DNA from: Acheta domesticus
Taxonomy: Eukaryota > Arthropoda > Insecta > Orthoptera > Gryllidae
DNA: 64,000 nucleotides
Assembly: GCA_031308135.1 (NCBI GenBank)
Contig: JAHLJT010009355.1
Location: 6,013,217 to 6,077,216 of the forward strand
Direction of reading: 5' to 3'
This document shows, one piece after another, positions 46,995-56,155 of the stretch. Positions within the stretch are counted from its first letter, which is position 1; each line of letters opens with the position of its first letter. Both the position numbers and the translations under genes were made by a program. The notes beneath the pieces were generated by a model that made no database searches, was not told the DNA's origin, and worked only from the letters and a program-made list of their open reading frames with translations.

Positions 46995-47309
46995 GTAAGC
47001 TCTATGAATGCATCGTGCTTGCACGAAGGAGTGTTAATATGTGTGTTGTAAGATAATAATTAATATTAATTATATAAACATGTATTACTATTAAAAATGT
47101 TATTACAGAAGTTAATGAAAAATTGTAATTAAAGACGTTATGGAGGTGCAAACAACATCATGGACAGTTCTTACAACGAATGGACGAGATAAATAACTAT
47201 AAAGATAAACTATAATGTATCTGAAATGAATGAAGCCATAATTGGAAACTGATAAATGTAGCTCAAGTGCAGCATTTTTTGCCATTATTGTAAAATGGTA
47301 CTCAAAATG

Positions 47310-47317
<8 letters not shown>

Positions 47318-47368
<51 letters not shown>
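47318..47368. repeat. (ATT)n microsatellite at the LINE 3' end
   Basis: About 17 ATT units, i.e. (AAT/TAA)n on the strand of the LINE, directly abut its 3' untranslated sequence. Confidence 0.95.
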
Positions 47369-47369
<1 letters not shown>

Positions 47370-48258
47370 CTCTAAATCACTACTAAAGATGTTATGTGTC
47401 GGCTGAATCTACTCCAGGTTGCAACCAGCTACCTAAGGAGTAGATCTACGGACTGTCGGTGCCTCTACAATACTTTGCGCAAAATATGGGCTGTTCCAAA
47501 TAAAGCGATTTCTTGCACTTCCCAGTCATTTGAATGACCTGGGAGTTTAGACAAGTTTTTACACAAATTTTGCGGAACAAATCCCAGAGCTCCGATAACT
47601 ATCGGTACGACCTGTTCTTTACGCCCCACATTCGGCTGATCTCGATTTCCAAACTCTTGTATTTAAGACGTTTCTCTGCCTCCTTGGTAACGACGTTTTG
47701 ATCGCAAGGTACAGCAACATCGACAAGCAAACACGATTTGTTCTCCAAATCCCGGATGACTATATCCGGTTTGTTTGCCGCTATCGTGCGATCAGTTTGA
47801 ATTTGTTGGTCGTACAATATCGTACACAATCCAACAGACGTCACCGGTTTTGGTGAGTGTTCGTACAACTTCGGGCATGTGTTCGGAACTTCGAGGGCTG
47901 TACAGATCTGCCACACACCCTGTCGTGTCTTTTCAAGTATTCGGTCTTTGCTAGGATTGGACAAGCTGAGACAATATGATGAATGGTTTCTACGTGTTCC
48001 TGACAAATGTGGCATTTATCATCTTGGGAAATTTTGAGAACCGTTTTTTCATAATGTCGTGTTCTCAACGCCTGATCTTGGGCAGATATTACAAGTGCTT
48101 CCGATTCTGGCTTCATTCTTCCCCTTTTGAGCCACATAAATGATTGATCCTTATTGATTTGCCCCTTGTCCATTCGTTTCAAATATTGTCCGTGGAGTGG
48201 TTTGTCTCTCCACGATTTCTTTAACATTTTTTGTGTCTCAAATTTCATGTTAAGTAGC
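47369..48258 (-). pseudogene. R4/Dong-like non-LTR retrotransposon, 5'-truncated and frameshifted
   Basis: The minus strand encodes the C-terminal part of a site-specific LINE protein. CHICQEHVETIHHIVSAC (about 48,022-47,969) is a CCHC zinc knuckle, followed by the YLKRHDRVC block. After a frame change near 47,930 comes KPDIVIRDLENKSCLLVDV with VAVP, the PD...D core of the restriction-like endonuclease of the R2/R4 group. A second frame change near 47,610 precedes VPIVIGALGF and a final stretch ending LRKVL-stop at about 47,470. The reverse transcriptase domain is missing. It lies between ATT arrays on both sides and inside putative intron 2 of the gene. Confidence 0.75.
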
Positions 48259-48270
48259 ATTTATTATTAT

Positions 48271-48300
<30 letters not shown>
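48259..48300. repeat. (ATT)n microsatellite at the LINE 5' end
   Basis: ATT/AAT units, interrupted once, on the other side of the LINE. A further (ATT)n-rich patch occurs at 48,464-48,535. Confidence 0.9.
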
Positions 48301-48302
<2 letters not shown>

Positions 48303-50641
48303 TGATATGTCTTTATTGATACGGCGTCTTAGTGAACAGATTTTCAAAAAGTGTAGTAGTAGTTTGTCGACAGAACAAGACACTATAAAATTTTTATATC
48401 AATTCTTCTTTGTTTTCCTATCCTCTTTGATTGATGTTCTAGTTTGTATGCCTCTACTCCACTGTATTATTATTATCATTATTATTATTTTTGTTATTAT
48501 TATTATCTGTATTATTCTAACTATTATTATTATAAGTGGCCTAGCTCCAAGTGTGATTACAATAATTTGTTTAGTGATATATTGAAATATACCTTTATCA
48601 TCGTCTCATCAAGAGTGTGGTTGTAATTATGGTCTGTTCCAAATTTATATTAAGATTTGGGCGCCAGAAACAGGTTACATTAATTACTACCAAAGTTTTC
48701 CCATCTAATTTAAACAAAATAATATAAACATCCAGCTAGCTTGGGTCGATGGGTCCGGATACAAATACTCGCTATCGCCTCGATAGCCGATTACCTGATC
48801 TGCCAACTATACAGTATGGCGTGGAATCTGAAATGTAATAATTATATGCTTCCAACTAATTAAAGATTATGATTGACAAATGAAAACTCCTTTCATTTCC
48901 AAAGAACAAAATTCAATAATTTATTTAACGTTAAGTTTTAACAATTAATTTTATGGTCATGACCTTTTAAATACGTTATCTCTTTTGTACTGCAGTATTT
49001 CTTTACCGTTTTGCTTGCCGACGCTCCGTAGTCGCTTCTCACTTGACCGTTGTTGGTTCCAAGTTTCGCTTCTTTCTTCCGGTCTTGCGCTGCTGCTGAC
49101 ACGTCCAGTCCACACTGCATAAACTATTTATCGGTTCTTATTCGATGCTCCCAGTTCCTAATTTTTCCCACTGGTTATGTAAAACATTAAAGTTCAACTG
49201 CAATATCCGAAAAACTGTGCAAGTCCTTCGCGAATTCACTTCTGGCAAATAATTCTCAGAGTCCGAAAAAACTATTACTTCTCTCACAAAAAAATATACA
49301 AGTCCCACTTTCCTAATATAATGTCCGCAAACGATCTTTACACCACGTCGTCTACTATCAAAATCCGCGATCTTCACTCCCCGACACCCAGAGTCAGAAT
49401 GTTCTGTTCAATGTGTTCTTTAACCCTTTATGGTTCGGTAAGCGTCCCTCATTCTATTTTTTCAAAACACAGCGGCAAAATTAGACTGTCTAATCTTCAC
49501 TAGCCAACCCGTGCGTCTCTTACGAACCCAAGTAGCCACGACCCCGTCAGTCATTCGTTTTTGAACCAACCACATCTTATCTTCTTTAGCTATCTAGCCA
49601 GCGTCCTGACATCTTCAAGGCCTGTGTACAGTTTGTTGACCTTGCCAACCTCTGCGCTGTCGTTGCTAAGGCCGTATACCGCCATATTGCATACCCATTT
49701 ATCCACCCCATGTACAGCTAATATTATTAAATAAAATTTGTAATATTCTGGTATATCACAAAATAATCTCTAGACTGGATTCTGTCACGGCATTGTGATT
49801 ATTTTGTCATACTTTTTTAACCTAGAAATATTGTAGATTTAGTAGTTGAATAGATTCTATCATTGTGCCGTATCCGAACACTGGAAATCCTTTTGGGATG
49901 TAGAATTTCAAATTTTACGCACGGAATACAAATATGCATGAATACCCAGGATTTTGTTGAAATTCTGCATATGATATTCTCTTTAGAATGTTCAAAAGAA
50001 ACAATGTAAATTATTGCTGTAACTCCGTGTTCATTTGGTAGGTAAATAGAAATTTGTAGTTACTGAATAATAATGAATAGTGGTCTTTAGATCACATTTT
50101 AAAAGTTATGAAGGACTTGGGGCAATGTCGACAGAAGGCCTCCCCGCCATAGAAGGCCTGCCAGCCTCAGAAGGACTTCCTGGATTTGTAAATGTTATAT
50201 CGAATTTAGTGAATGTATGACTTACCTTTCTTACTAACCCATATCTTGTTCATATGGGGCAATAACAAGATGAGACAAATTTCGAGCAAAATAAAAGTAC
50301 TGCCATTTTCCAATTGCAGGAAGCCTTTTGTGACTAGAGTGGATTATTTTGTTGCTGCCCTAAACCCTTTATATATATTTAATAGCAAATTGTTCAGTAA
50401 TAAACAAACATTTCTTCTGATTTTAGATTTAAACGGAAGTTGCAATTTCATCATCTGCACCGACGAATGACAGCTGCTGCAACTTTGTAATACGGATATC
50501 CAGTTGCGGCGTTCCCAGCAACTGCAAGCAACAGTGCAACTCTTTCAACAGGGGAAGGTGCAGCGCATCCCTCTAAATGTCACTGGCGGGGCACTGACGC
50601 TCTGGATATAGTCTCGCTGACCAGTCACGCTTTATTCATAG
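48301..50641. other. Putative intron 2, right part
   Basis: AT-rich to about 48,950, then GC-balanced to about 49,740 with no long open frame. This block could be a decayed LTR or other element, but no paired end was found. At 50,126 a short frame begins MSTEGLPAIEGLPASEGLPG, built on a GAAGGCCTSCC tandem motif. It ends near a weak donor and is not included in the gene model. Confidence 0.35.
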
Positions 50642-50723
50642 TACTTCTGAATTGTTGAACGCTCTCCTGTTCTGTGACGACCCAAGACTGGATCTCTTCG
50701 GAGACGCTTTGAAATTTCTTGAG
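50642..50723 (+). CDS. Exon 3 of the two-pass membrane protein
   Basis: A pyrimidine-rich acceptor CGCTTTATTCATAG (ending 50,641) follows a CTGAC branch-point-like sequence at about 50,618. The donor is GAG followed by GTAAGA (50,724). The 82-base exon contributes one base to a shared Ser codon and 27 full codons (TSELLNALLFCDDPRLDLF ... LKFLE). Entry phase 2 matches the exit of exon 2, and exit phase 0 matches the start of exon 4. The composition (Leu- and Asp-rich, amphipathic) looks like real protein. The exon is short, so its support comes mainly from phase agreement and the donor. Confidence 0.5.
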
Positions 50724-53312
50724 GTAAGAAACCCAAGCAGGAGCTCGTAGAATGTTCTATATTTCATTTTAAGTGACGTATTCTGAGTGACAGGCTTTTT
50801 GAAGTAATTCATAGAATATTTAATTGAACTAGAAATAAATAACTTGAAGTGCTTTTTTAGAATTAAACCAATGTCAAAAAAATACTACACAACTTGCGAT
50901 TGAAGGAAAATATCCTTTGTCCTTCATAAAATCTGTTAGAATGTGAAAATAATAAAAAGACTGCCAAAATTTCATATTTTTTTTATTGGAAAATTTTTTT
51001 AACGAATTCTTGGAAGATATATTTATCGAGAAAAGCAAATGTCACAAACACATTTGAAAATTTAATTAGCAATTTTCGATATCTGTTCTTTCTACCTTCG
51101 AGTACGATTTGTGGATTTTAACCAGCGTTTTGTAAATTACAAAATTGGCTCATTACTCGGGATTGCCTGGGCATTTATTTCTCAAGCAGCCTCACCCGCC
51201 TCGCAGCCTTCGCCCGTCTCCTTCGGCACGCACTCATCATCTCAAAAGGCCCCCGGAAAAATTTAATTATTAATTTAGACAAGGTGTCCGTGCAGGAAAT
51301 GTTGAAAGTTCGAAAATAAGCTCTTAAGGCAACTTTAAGCATACTTTGTCTAATAAACTACCGAATGGCTGACCCCCAATAAGCATTCAATATTCGTTTG
51401 AATTATTTTAGATAAAAATTTACATAGAAACACTCCAGAAACATGTAAATTGTTTATTATTTATAAAAGAAATGAATATATTTGTTCAGAAAGAAAAATT
51501 AAGCGAGCAATAAAAGCAGCAGTCGAATTGTGTAAATTGGGTGCTTTTTCATTTCCGAGTCCATTGGCTCGGAGCTCCGAGCTCTTTCGTTTGGAATATC
51601 CACGTACTTTATTAGACAAAATATGCTTAAAATTGTCTAAAGAGCTGATTTTCGAATTTTTGACGTTTCCTCCCCGGACCCCTGTATATTTGTTTCACCT
51701 GATATGAGTGCTCACCGAGAACAACGAAAATACTTTAATGTGATTGAAAATAACAGAGCGTCGAGGTAGAATTCCAACCAAAGCCGTGGAGTCTTCCAGT
51801 GAGCGGTGCCGCCGCAGATGAAATTTCTTCGTCTCTGTCATAAACGAATTTCGCCTGTCTCGTTAGTGCGAAAGCTGACTCCATAAATCCACACCGTAAA
51901 TCTCCGGCTCCTGCGCTTTCTCCACTTTATGTCTTCTCCGAGGGGCGAGTGTGAAGACGCAGGCAGAACTAGGCGGACCTGCGAACGTTCAGCCCACTTG
52001 TTCCGCTCATCACGTGCGTAATTTAGAAAAACGTCATCGTTGCTTTTACACTTTTGAATAACGAATATTAGGGAGCTACGAAGGTGTTAAAGCTGATAGG
52101 CATGAGAAGCTCAGGTAGTAAGGGACATTTGTCGTTACTTTTTTCATTATTTTTCTCTTTCTTTGCACATTGTTCGTAAAGAGATCAGAATACATCTTTA
52201 AAGACATAAATAAAATAATTAGATAAGAAAATATTCGTTGAAGGTTGACGAACCAATGCAATGTATTGATCAATATTACATATTTCTACACGAAGAAGGA
52301 TTGAATATTTTCAAAATTACTTTCTTCGGAAATATTTCTTCATGTACTCCCTAGTGAAAATTGTACCGTGGCATGAAGAAAGACTAAAATGTATGTAAAT
52401 GATGAATTGGATAATAAAATTAGGAAAATAATGACATTTTTCAAATTCAAGACGGGATTTCGTCAGTAAATCTGCTAGAGAGGAATTCGAATTTGAAAGA
52501 CTAAACGATTTTTCAGACTCCCGCCTTCCTCACGATCGCCGTTATTTGTTCAAAATAATTAAATTTAATGAAGACAATAGTTACATTTTAATTACCTAAT
52601 ACATTATATTAACAAATAAAAGCATTTAGTGAGCAAAAAACACACAATAGTTTATTTATCTTCTAAAATTTTTTATTCTCATTCTTTTTTATATTTCAGA
52701 ACATTTCTCTGCACGAGTTATCAGGGTTTCCAGGAGGATAAAAGTGTGGAACAAATTTTGATTTTATGACAATTTTTAACGTTTCTTCGTCCTAGCCTAT
52801 ACTTAAATTTTTCTATTTTTCACTTATTGAGATTTATCATTTATTTCTTGAAGTGTCTTCTTACAGAAGAATATTCCTTAAATTCCTGGAGAGAAATGGA
52901 ATTGAAACAATCTTACATGACGACAGCGATACCATATATGGTCGTTCTTAACATTTTCCGTCTACGATAGGAAAATGCCAGTCATCAACGTTGAAATACA
53001 GTAAACTGAAACTGACTCCTGTGGAGTTTCCAAATCTTCCAACTTCTCGGGAGTGAAGTAAGACATTGCAAGAAGGAAACCATATATTTATTTTTTCGAC
53101 ACAATTACCAAAACGTTAAAAATAAAAAGAAGTTGAAAAATGTAGGAACGACTTAAAAAATAATTTCCAATTTACACGTAATCTTTTATTATGGTAATGA
53201 CATTCTTTAACAAAAAATCGTCAGGTGAAGTAATTTTTAGACAATATTGTTATGAGGAAGTTTATACATTGCTTTGTTTTAAAATTTTATGTATTTTTTT
53301 TAATCTCGTAAA
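50724..53312. other. Putative intron 3
   Basis: AT-rich with GC-balanced patches at about 51,190-51,260 and 51,770-52,020. Neither has a splice-bounded open frame. Confidence 0.4.
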
Positions 53313-53570
53313 AATCAGTACTTACATGGTTATCCGGGACATGCGGCGTCCAAGGGAAAGGTGCCAACGTTTCGGCCGCCATGCTGCAACCTTCATCAAG
53401 GCGTAGTAATTGCGCTGAGATGGACTGCGCCCGAGTTAAAAAAAACTTCCTCTTCACCCGTCTGCCGGTTGGTCAGATGATCGGCCAATGCGGAGAGAGT
53501 GCAACGGCCGAAACGTTGGCCCCTGTGCCTTGGACGCGGCGTGTTCCGGATAGCCAAGTAAGTACTGATT
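53313..53570. mobile_element. 258-bp hairpin element with ~65-bp inverted arms
   Basis: The left arm runs from AATCAGTACTTACATGGTTA to CCAACGTTTCGGCCG. The right arm runs from CGGCCGAAACGTTGG to AAGTAAGTACTGATT. The inner 15 bases are perfectly complementary and the outer parts have scattered mismatches. It ends 84 bp before exon 4. The GTGCCAACGTTTCGG word also occurs at 2,011, so the arm sequence belongs to a dispersed family. Confidence 0.8.
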
Positions 53571-53654
53571 CCGGCCGCGTAAGCCTGCGGTCTCTCGTGG
53601 AAATCGTCCTCTTTCTCCTGTCGCTGGTTTAGTGTGAACGCGTGCTTGTTGCAG

Positions 53655-53887
53655 AAGTCGCCGGGCGATGCGCGCGTGGTGGCCGTGAACGGGCGCTCGG
53701 TGCCCAACCGCCCCGCCACGGCGCCCCGCAGCGCCGCCCTCGCCCTCGCCGCCCCCGAGCCGCTCAAGCCGGCGGCGGCGGCGGGGGCAGGCCCGGGGGC
53801 GGCGGCGCCCGCCGCCCGGCGTTGGCCGCCTCGCCCGCCGCCGCCGAGAACGGCGGACCGCCCCCGCTCTCCGGACTCACACCCTCG
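53655..53887 (+). CDS. Exon 4: Ala/Pro-rich linker, with an apparent one-base frameshift
   Basis: The acceptor is GCTTGTTGCAG (ending 53,654) and the donor TCG followed by GTAAGG (53,888). From the first base the frame reads KSPGDARVVAVNGRSVPNRP and continues with an Ala/Pro-rich stretch; third positions are almost all G or C. About two thirds through, the coding-like frame moves to one that ends ALAASPAAAENGGPPPLSG just before the donor. The exon is 233 bases where 234 would keep frame with exons 3 and 5. The switch lies among G and C homopolymers (about 53,770-53,825), so a missing consensus base is the simplest reading; a true pseudogene mutation is the alternative. The product segment is low complexity, without domain. 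Confidence 0.55.
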
Positions 53888-53924
53888 GTAAGGCCTCCAG
53901 CGGCACTCCGGCGCTGGGGTCACC

Positions 53925-54241
53925 CCGTGTGAGGTGAAGGGGAAAATGTCATATTGGCCGTCTGTCTTGGCATTAGTGTGTCCTCCATTCCATAAATGTG
54001 GTCTTTCCATGCTTTCCTGCATTCGTCAATTTTTCCATTTAGATTATAAGTTCCTAGGTAGTTACGTATCTCTGCATTACTAATCCTGTCTTTCCTTGTG
54101 ATACCAATGCAACCCCTTAAAATCTTCATTTCGGCAGTCTGAATCCTACTTCGAATTTTTGTATACACGGTCCAGAATTCACATCTAGATAGTCCACAAG
54201 GAACTGCTAAGGTTTTATAAAATTTTGGCAGTCTGTTTTGG
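53925..54241 (-). pseudogene. Non-LTR retrotransposon RT fragment
   Basis: The minus strand reads KFYKTLAVPCGLSRCEFWTV, then IQTAEMKILRGCIGITRKDR, then WKDHIYGMEDTLMPRQ. This is the order seen downstream of the reverse transcriptase core in jockey/RTE/CR1-type LINEs (AEMKxLR, the RKDRxxNxEI segment, WxxHxxRM). The fragment covers about 100 residues, lacks the catalytic core, and stops near exon 4's donor. The clade is not determinable. It lies in putative intron 4. Confidence 0.65.
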
Positions 54242-54285
54242 GGCTAAACGTTTGAAATGTTTACCGGGAGAGGTGGTTCAACAAT

Positions 54286-54565
54286 CTCCCCCCTTACACA
54301 CACGCTTACACTTACATGCACCACTACCACACATGCCGGAAGAGCGGTCAGGAAATTAGAGCTTCTCCTGGCAGGGCCTGTGCTCTGCTGGTGGGATATA
54401 CGTAGTTGGGGAAAACCCCGCTAGCCGGTCGGCACCGTTAGTAGGCCGGCATCGGATCTCGTCATCCAGCGGAGCAAGTTCATTCATCCTCCGATGAAAC
54501 ATGCACAACACTGACGAGACAATAACCTTCGCAGTTGACGCGCCCGGAATTATCAGAAATCAATC
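54286..54565 (+). mobile_element. SINE family A, copy 5 (5'-truncated)
   Basis: Starts within the body (CACTTACATGCACCACTACC at about 54,309) and keeps GGGGAAAACCCCGCTAGCCG and the end CAGTTGACGCGCCCGGAA followed by AATC units. A second partial tail (54,566-54,690) repeats GGTCGGCGCCG, GAACACCGCCACCTC and GACGCGCCCGGAAAA, so two tails are arranged in tandem. Confidence 0.7.
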
Positions 54566-54689
54566 AACCGACGTGTAGGTCGGCGCCGTGTCGGGAAGGA
54601 ACACCGCCACCTCCGAGCCCTGCATGCCCTGCCCTTAAGGAATGAATGGCGCCGACGCGCCCGGAAAACGCGAAATAATCTCTGGTGAA

Positions 54690-54905
54690 GTCGGGCCCGT
54701 GGCCGAGATCGCTAAAGCAGTAGTGCCGCAGTGGTCTTGGACCGTGGGGTTGTGGGTTCGAGTCCCGCCTCGGGCATGGTTGTATGTGTTTTTCCTTTCA
54801 CCCCTTACCATCACTATATTGTTTCATCCTCGTACCATAACGTTAAATCCAATAGTGGTCGCTAATGACCTAGTAGTTGATGCGACTTTAAATAACAAAA
54901 AAAAC
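54690..54905 (+). mobile_element. SINE family B, copy 2 (tRNA-derived)
   Basis: Box A-like TGGCCGAGATCG (54,700-54,711) and a perfect box B GGTTCGAGTCC (54,755-54,765) head the element. The body ends in CCTAGTAGTTGATGCGAC, TTTAAATAAC and an A-rich tail, as in the inverse copy at 18.3-18.6 kb. It is inserted directly after the double SINE A tail. Confidence 0.85.
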
Positions 54906-55164
54906 TCTTATTTATTCTAGCCTGGCCATTGGCCCTCTGCAGCCGCATAAGATAAATATATTAGTAGTAGATATATACATATATAATATTCTAGTTTTAG
55001 ATATTATACAATATCGTGCTTATGTGAGTTATCCAGACTCATGAGTTCTAGTCTATGGGGGATCGAAAAATTCTCTTGGTAGCTTTCTTTTTAATCTTTT
55101 GCGATGAGGATTTTGCTTACCTAAATGCAAGTGAGAGTGCATTTGGGCGTGGCGTGCCCGGCAG
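54906..55164. other. Putative intron 4, right end
   Basis: AT-rich to about 55,120, then a short GC-rich run into the acceptor CCCGGCAG (ending 55,164). The pyrimidine tract before this acceptor is weak, which is the main uncertainty of exon 5's left border. Confidence 0.5.
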
Positions 55165-55374
55165 GAGGAGCGCCGGCGCAACGGGCAGTACGCGGCCGTG
55201 TGCCTGGTGCTGGTGGCGGCCGTCATGGGGCTGTACCACGCGTGCACGCGCCAGAACGCCGTGCTGGCCGGCTTCATGGTGCCGGCGCTCATCATGCTGC
55301 TCTACCTGCTCTGGGTGTTGTACTCGGCGTCGCGCGCACGCGCCAAGCAGCGCCTCCTGCAGGCCACCGCCGCG
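55165..55374 (+). CDS. Exon 5: two membrane-spanning segments
   Basis: The 210-base exon keeps phase 0 at both ends, and its donor GCG|GTGAGC is close to consensus. It encodes 70 residues: a basic lead (EERRRNGQ), a hydrophobic segment (YAAVCLVLVAAVMGLYHACT), a four-residue polar loop (RQNA region), a second hydrophobic segment (VLAGFMVPALIMLLYLLWVL) and a basic end (SRARAKQRLL). Third codon positions are nearly all G or C, typical of coding selection in a GC-rich exon. Basic residues on both outer sides suggest a helical hairpin with both ends facing the cytoplasm. No family was recognised. The same frame continues past the donor as Pro-rich sequence to a stop at about 55,531, an intron-retained alternative. 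Confidence 0.7.
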
Positions 55375-55493
55375 GTGAGCCCCGCCCCCACCCCCGCCCC
55401 CGCCCCCAACCCCCGCCCCCGCCACCAACAACCACCACAACCACCACGCACACCACGGCAAGCACCACGGCACGCACCACCCGCACCACCACA
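55375..55493 (+). other. Proline/histidine-coding continuation, alternative exon end
   Basis: After the donor come C-rich (CCCCCG)-type repeats, then CAC-rich sequence ending CACCACACG followed by GTAGGT, a second possible donor. In a frame shifted by one from exon 5 the CAC-rich part reads NHHNHHAHHGKHHGTHHP. It may be a histidine-rich exon extension with a frame error in the C runs, or simply a (CAC)n microsatellite at the start of the intron. Confidence 0.3.
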
Positions 55494-55530
55494 CGGTAGG
55501 TATGGCGCACCAACGAGGACTCGTCGTCAT

Positions 55531-56155
55531 TAGAGACCGAAAAACGTCAAAATATGTACATCAATATGTAATGAAAATAGTAAGAATATGTAATAAATAT
55601 GTAAAATCGTATATAATATGTAAAACTAAAAAACGTCTAATAAAAAAAAAGCATTTAGAGATTACAATTAGAAAAAATGTCCTAAATAAATTTAGAAATT
55701 AATACAAACGTTTTAAAAATATTTTGGAGTGCACAAGTTGATGCACACTTTCCATTATACTACTTTTTCGTCAGCAGTAAAAGCTTCATCTATTGTAACC
55801 CAGGACTTTGCAGATTGTTAACTCGGAAATTAAGGTTTTGGGTCACAAAACGCGGAGTCAATGATGCTTTTGGCACATAGATTTCACCAACAATGTAGGG
55901 GAAAACATTTTTTTAAAAATATTTCTTTTCATAAAAAAATATGTAATAAATATGAAGAAAATAGGAAGAATAAGAAAATATGTTGCGAAAACAGCAAAAT
56001 ATGTCAAATATTTTATAAAATACTAAATATGTAAAAATATGTAACGAAAAAATTGGATATAGTATTAGGACGGCCACGATTCGCCACGATTACAAATTTG
56101 AGATCGGTAAGTAGAAAGACAAAAAATACGTAATTACATAAAAATCCGGTCTCTA
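55531..56155. mobile_element. hAT-like miniature element filled with AAATATGTAA words
   Basis: Ends TAGAGACCG and its complement CGGTCTCTA. The flanking octamers GTCGTCAT (55,523-55,530) and GTCATCAT (56,156-56,163) match at seven of eight positions, as expected for a hAT 8-bp target duplication. Inside, the word AAATATGTAA and close variants (ATATGTAAT, AATATGTACA) occurs more than a dozen times, concentrated toward both ends. No transposase frame. It lies in putative intron 5 of the gene. Confidence 0.7.

Noticed and set aside
48656..49735. Minus-strand TGGCGCCCAAA next to a GC-balanced block, considered as an LTR with primer-binding site
   Set aside because: The presumed LTR does not end in CA, no second LTR or interior retroviral-type frame exists, and the boundary could not be defined.
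54690..54775. Stand-alone tRNA gene
   Set aside because: Box A and B are intact, but the sequence continues into a body and A-rich tail shared with an inverse copy at 18.3-18.6 kb, so it is a SINE head.
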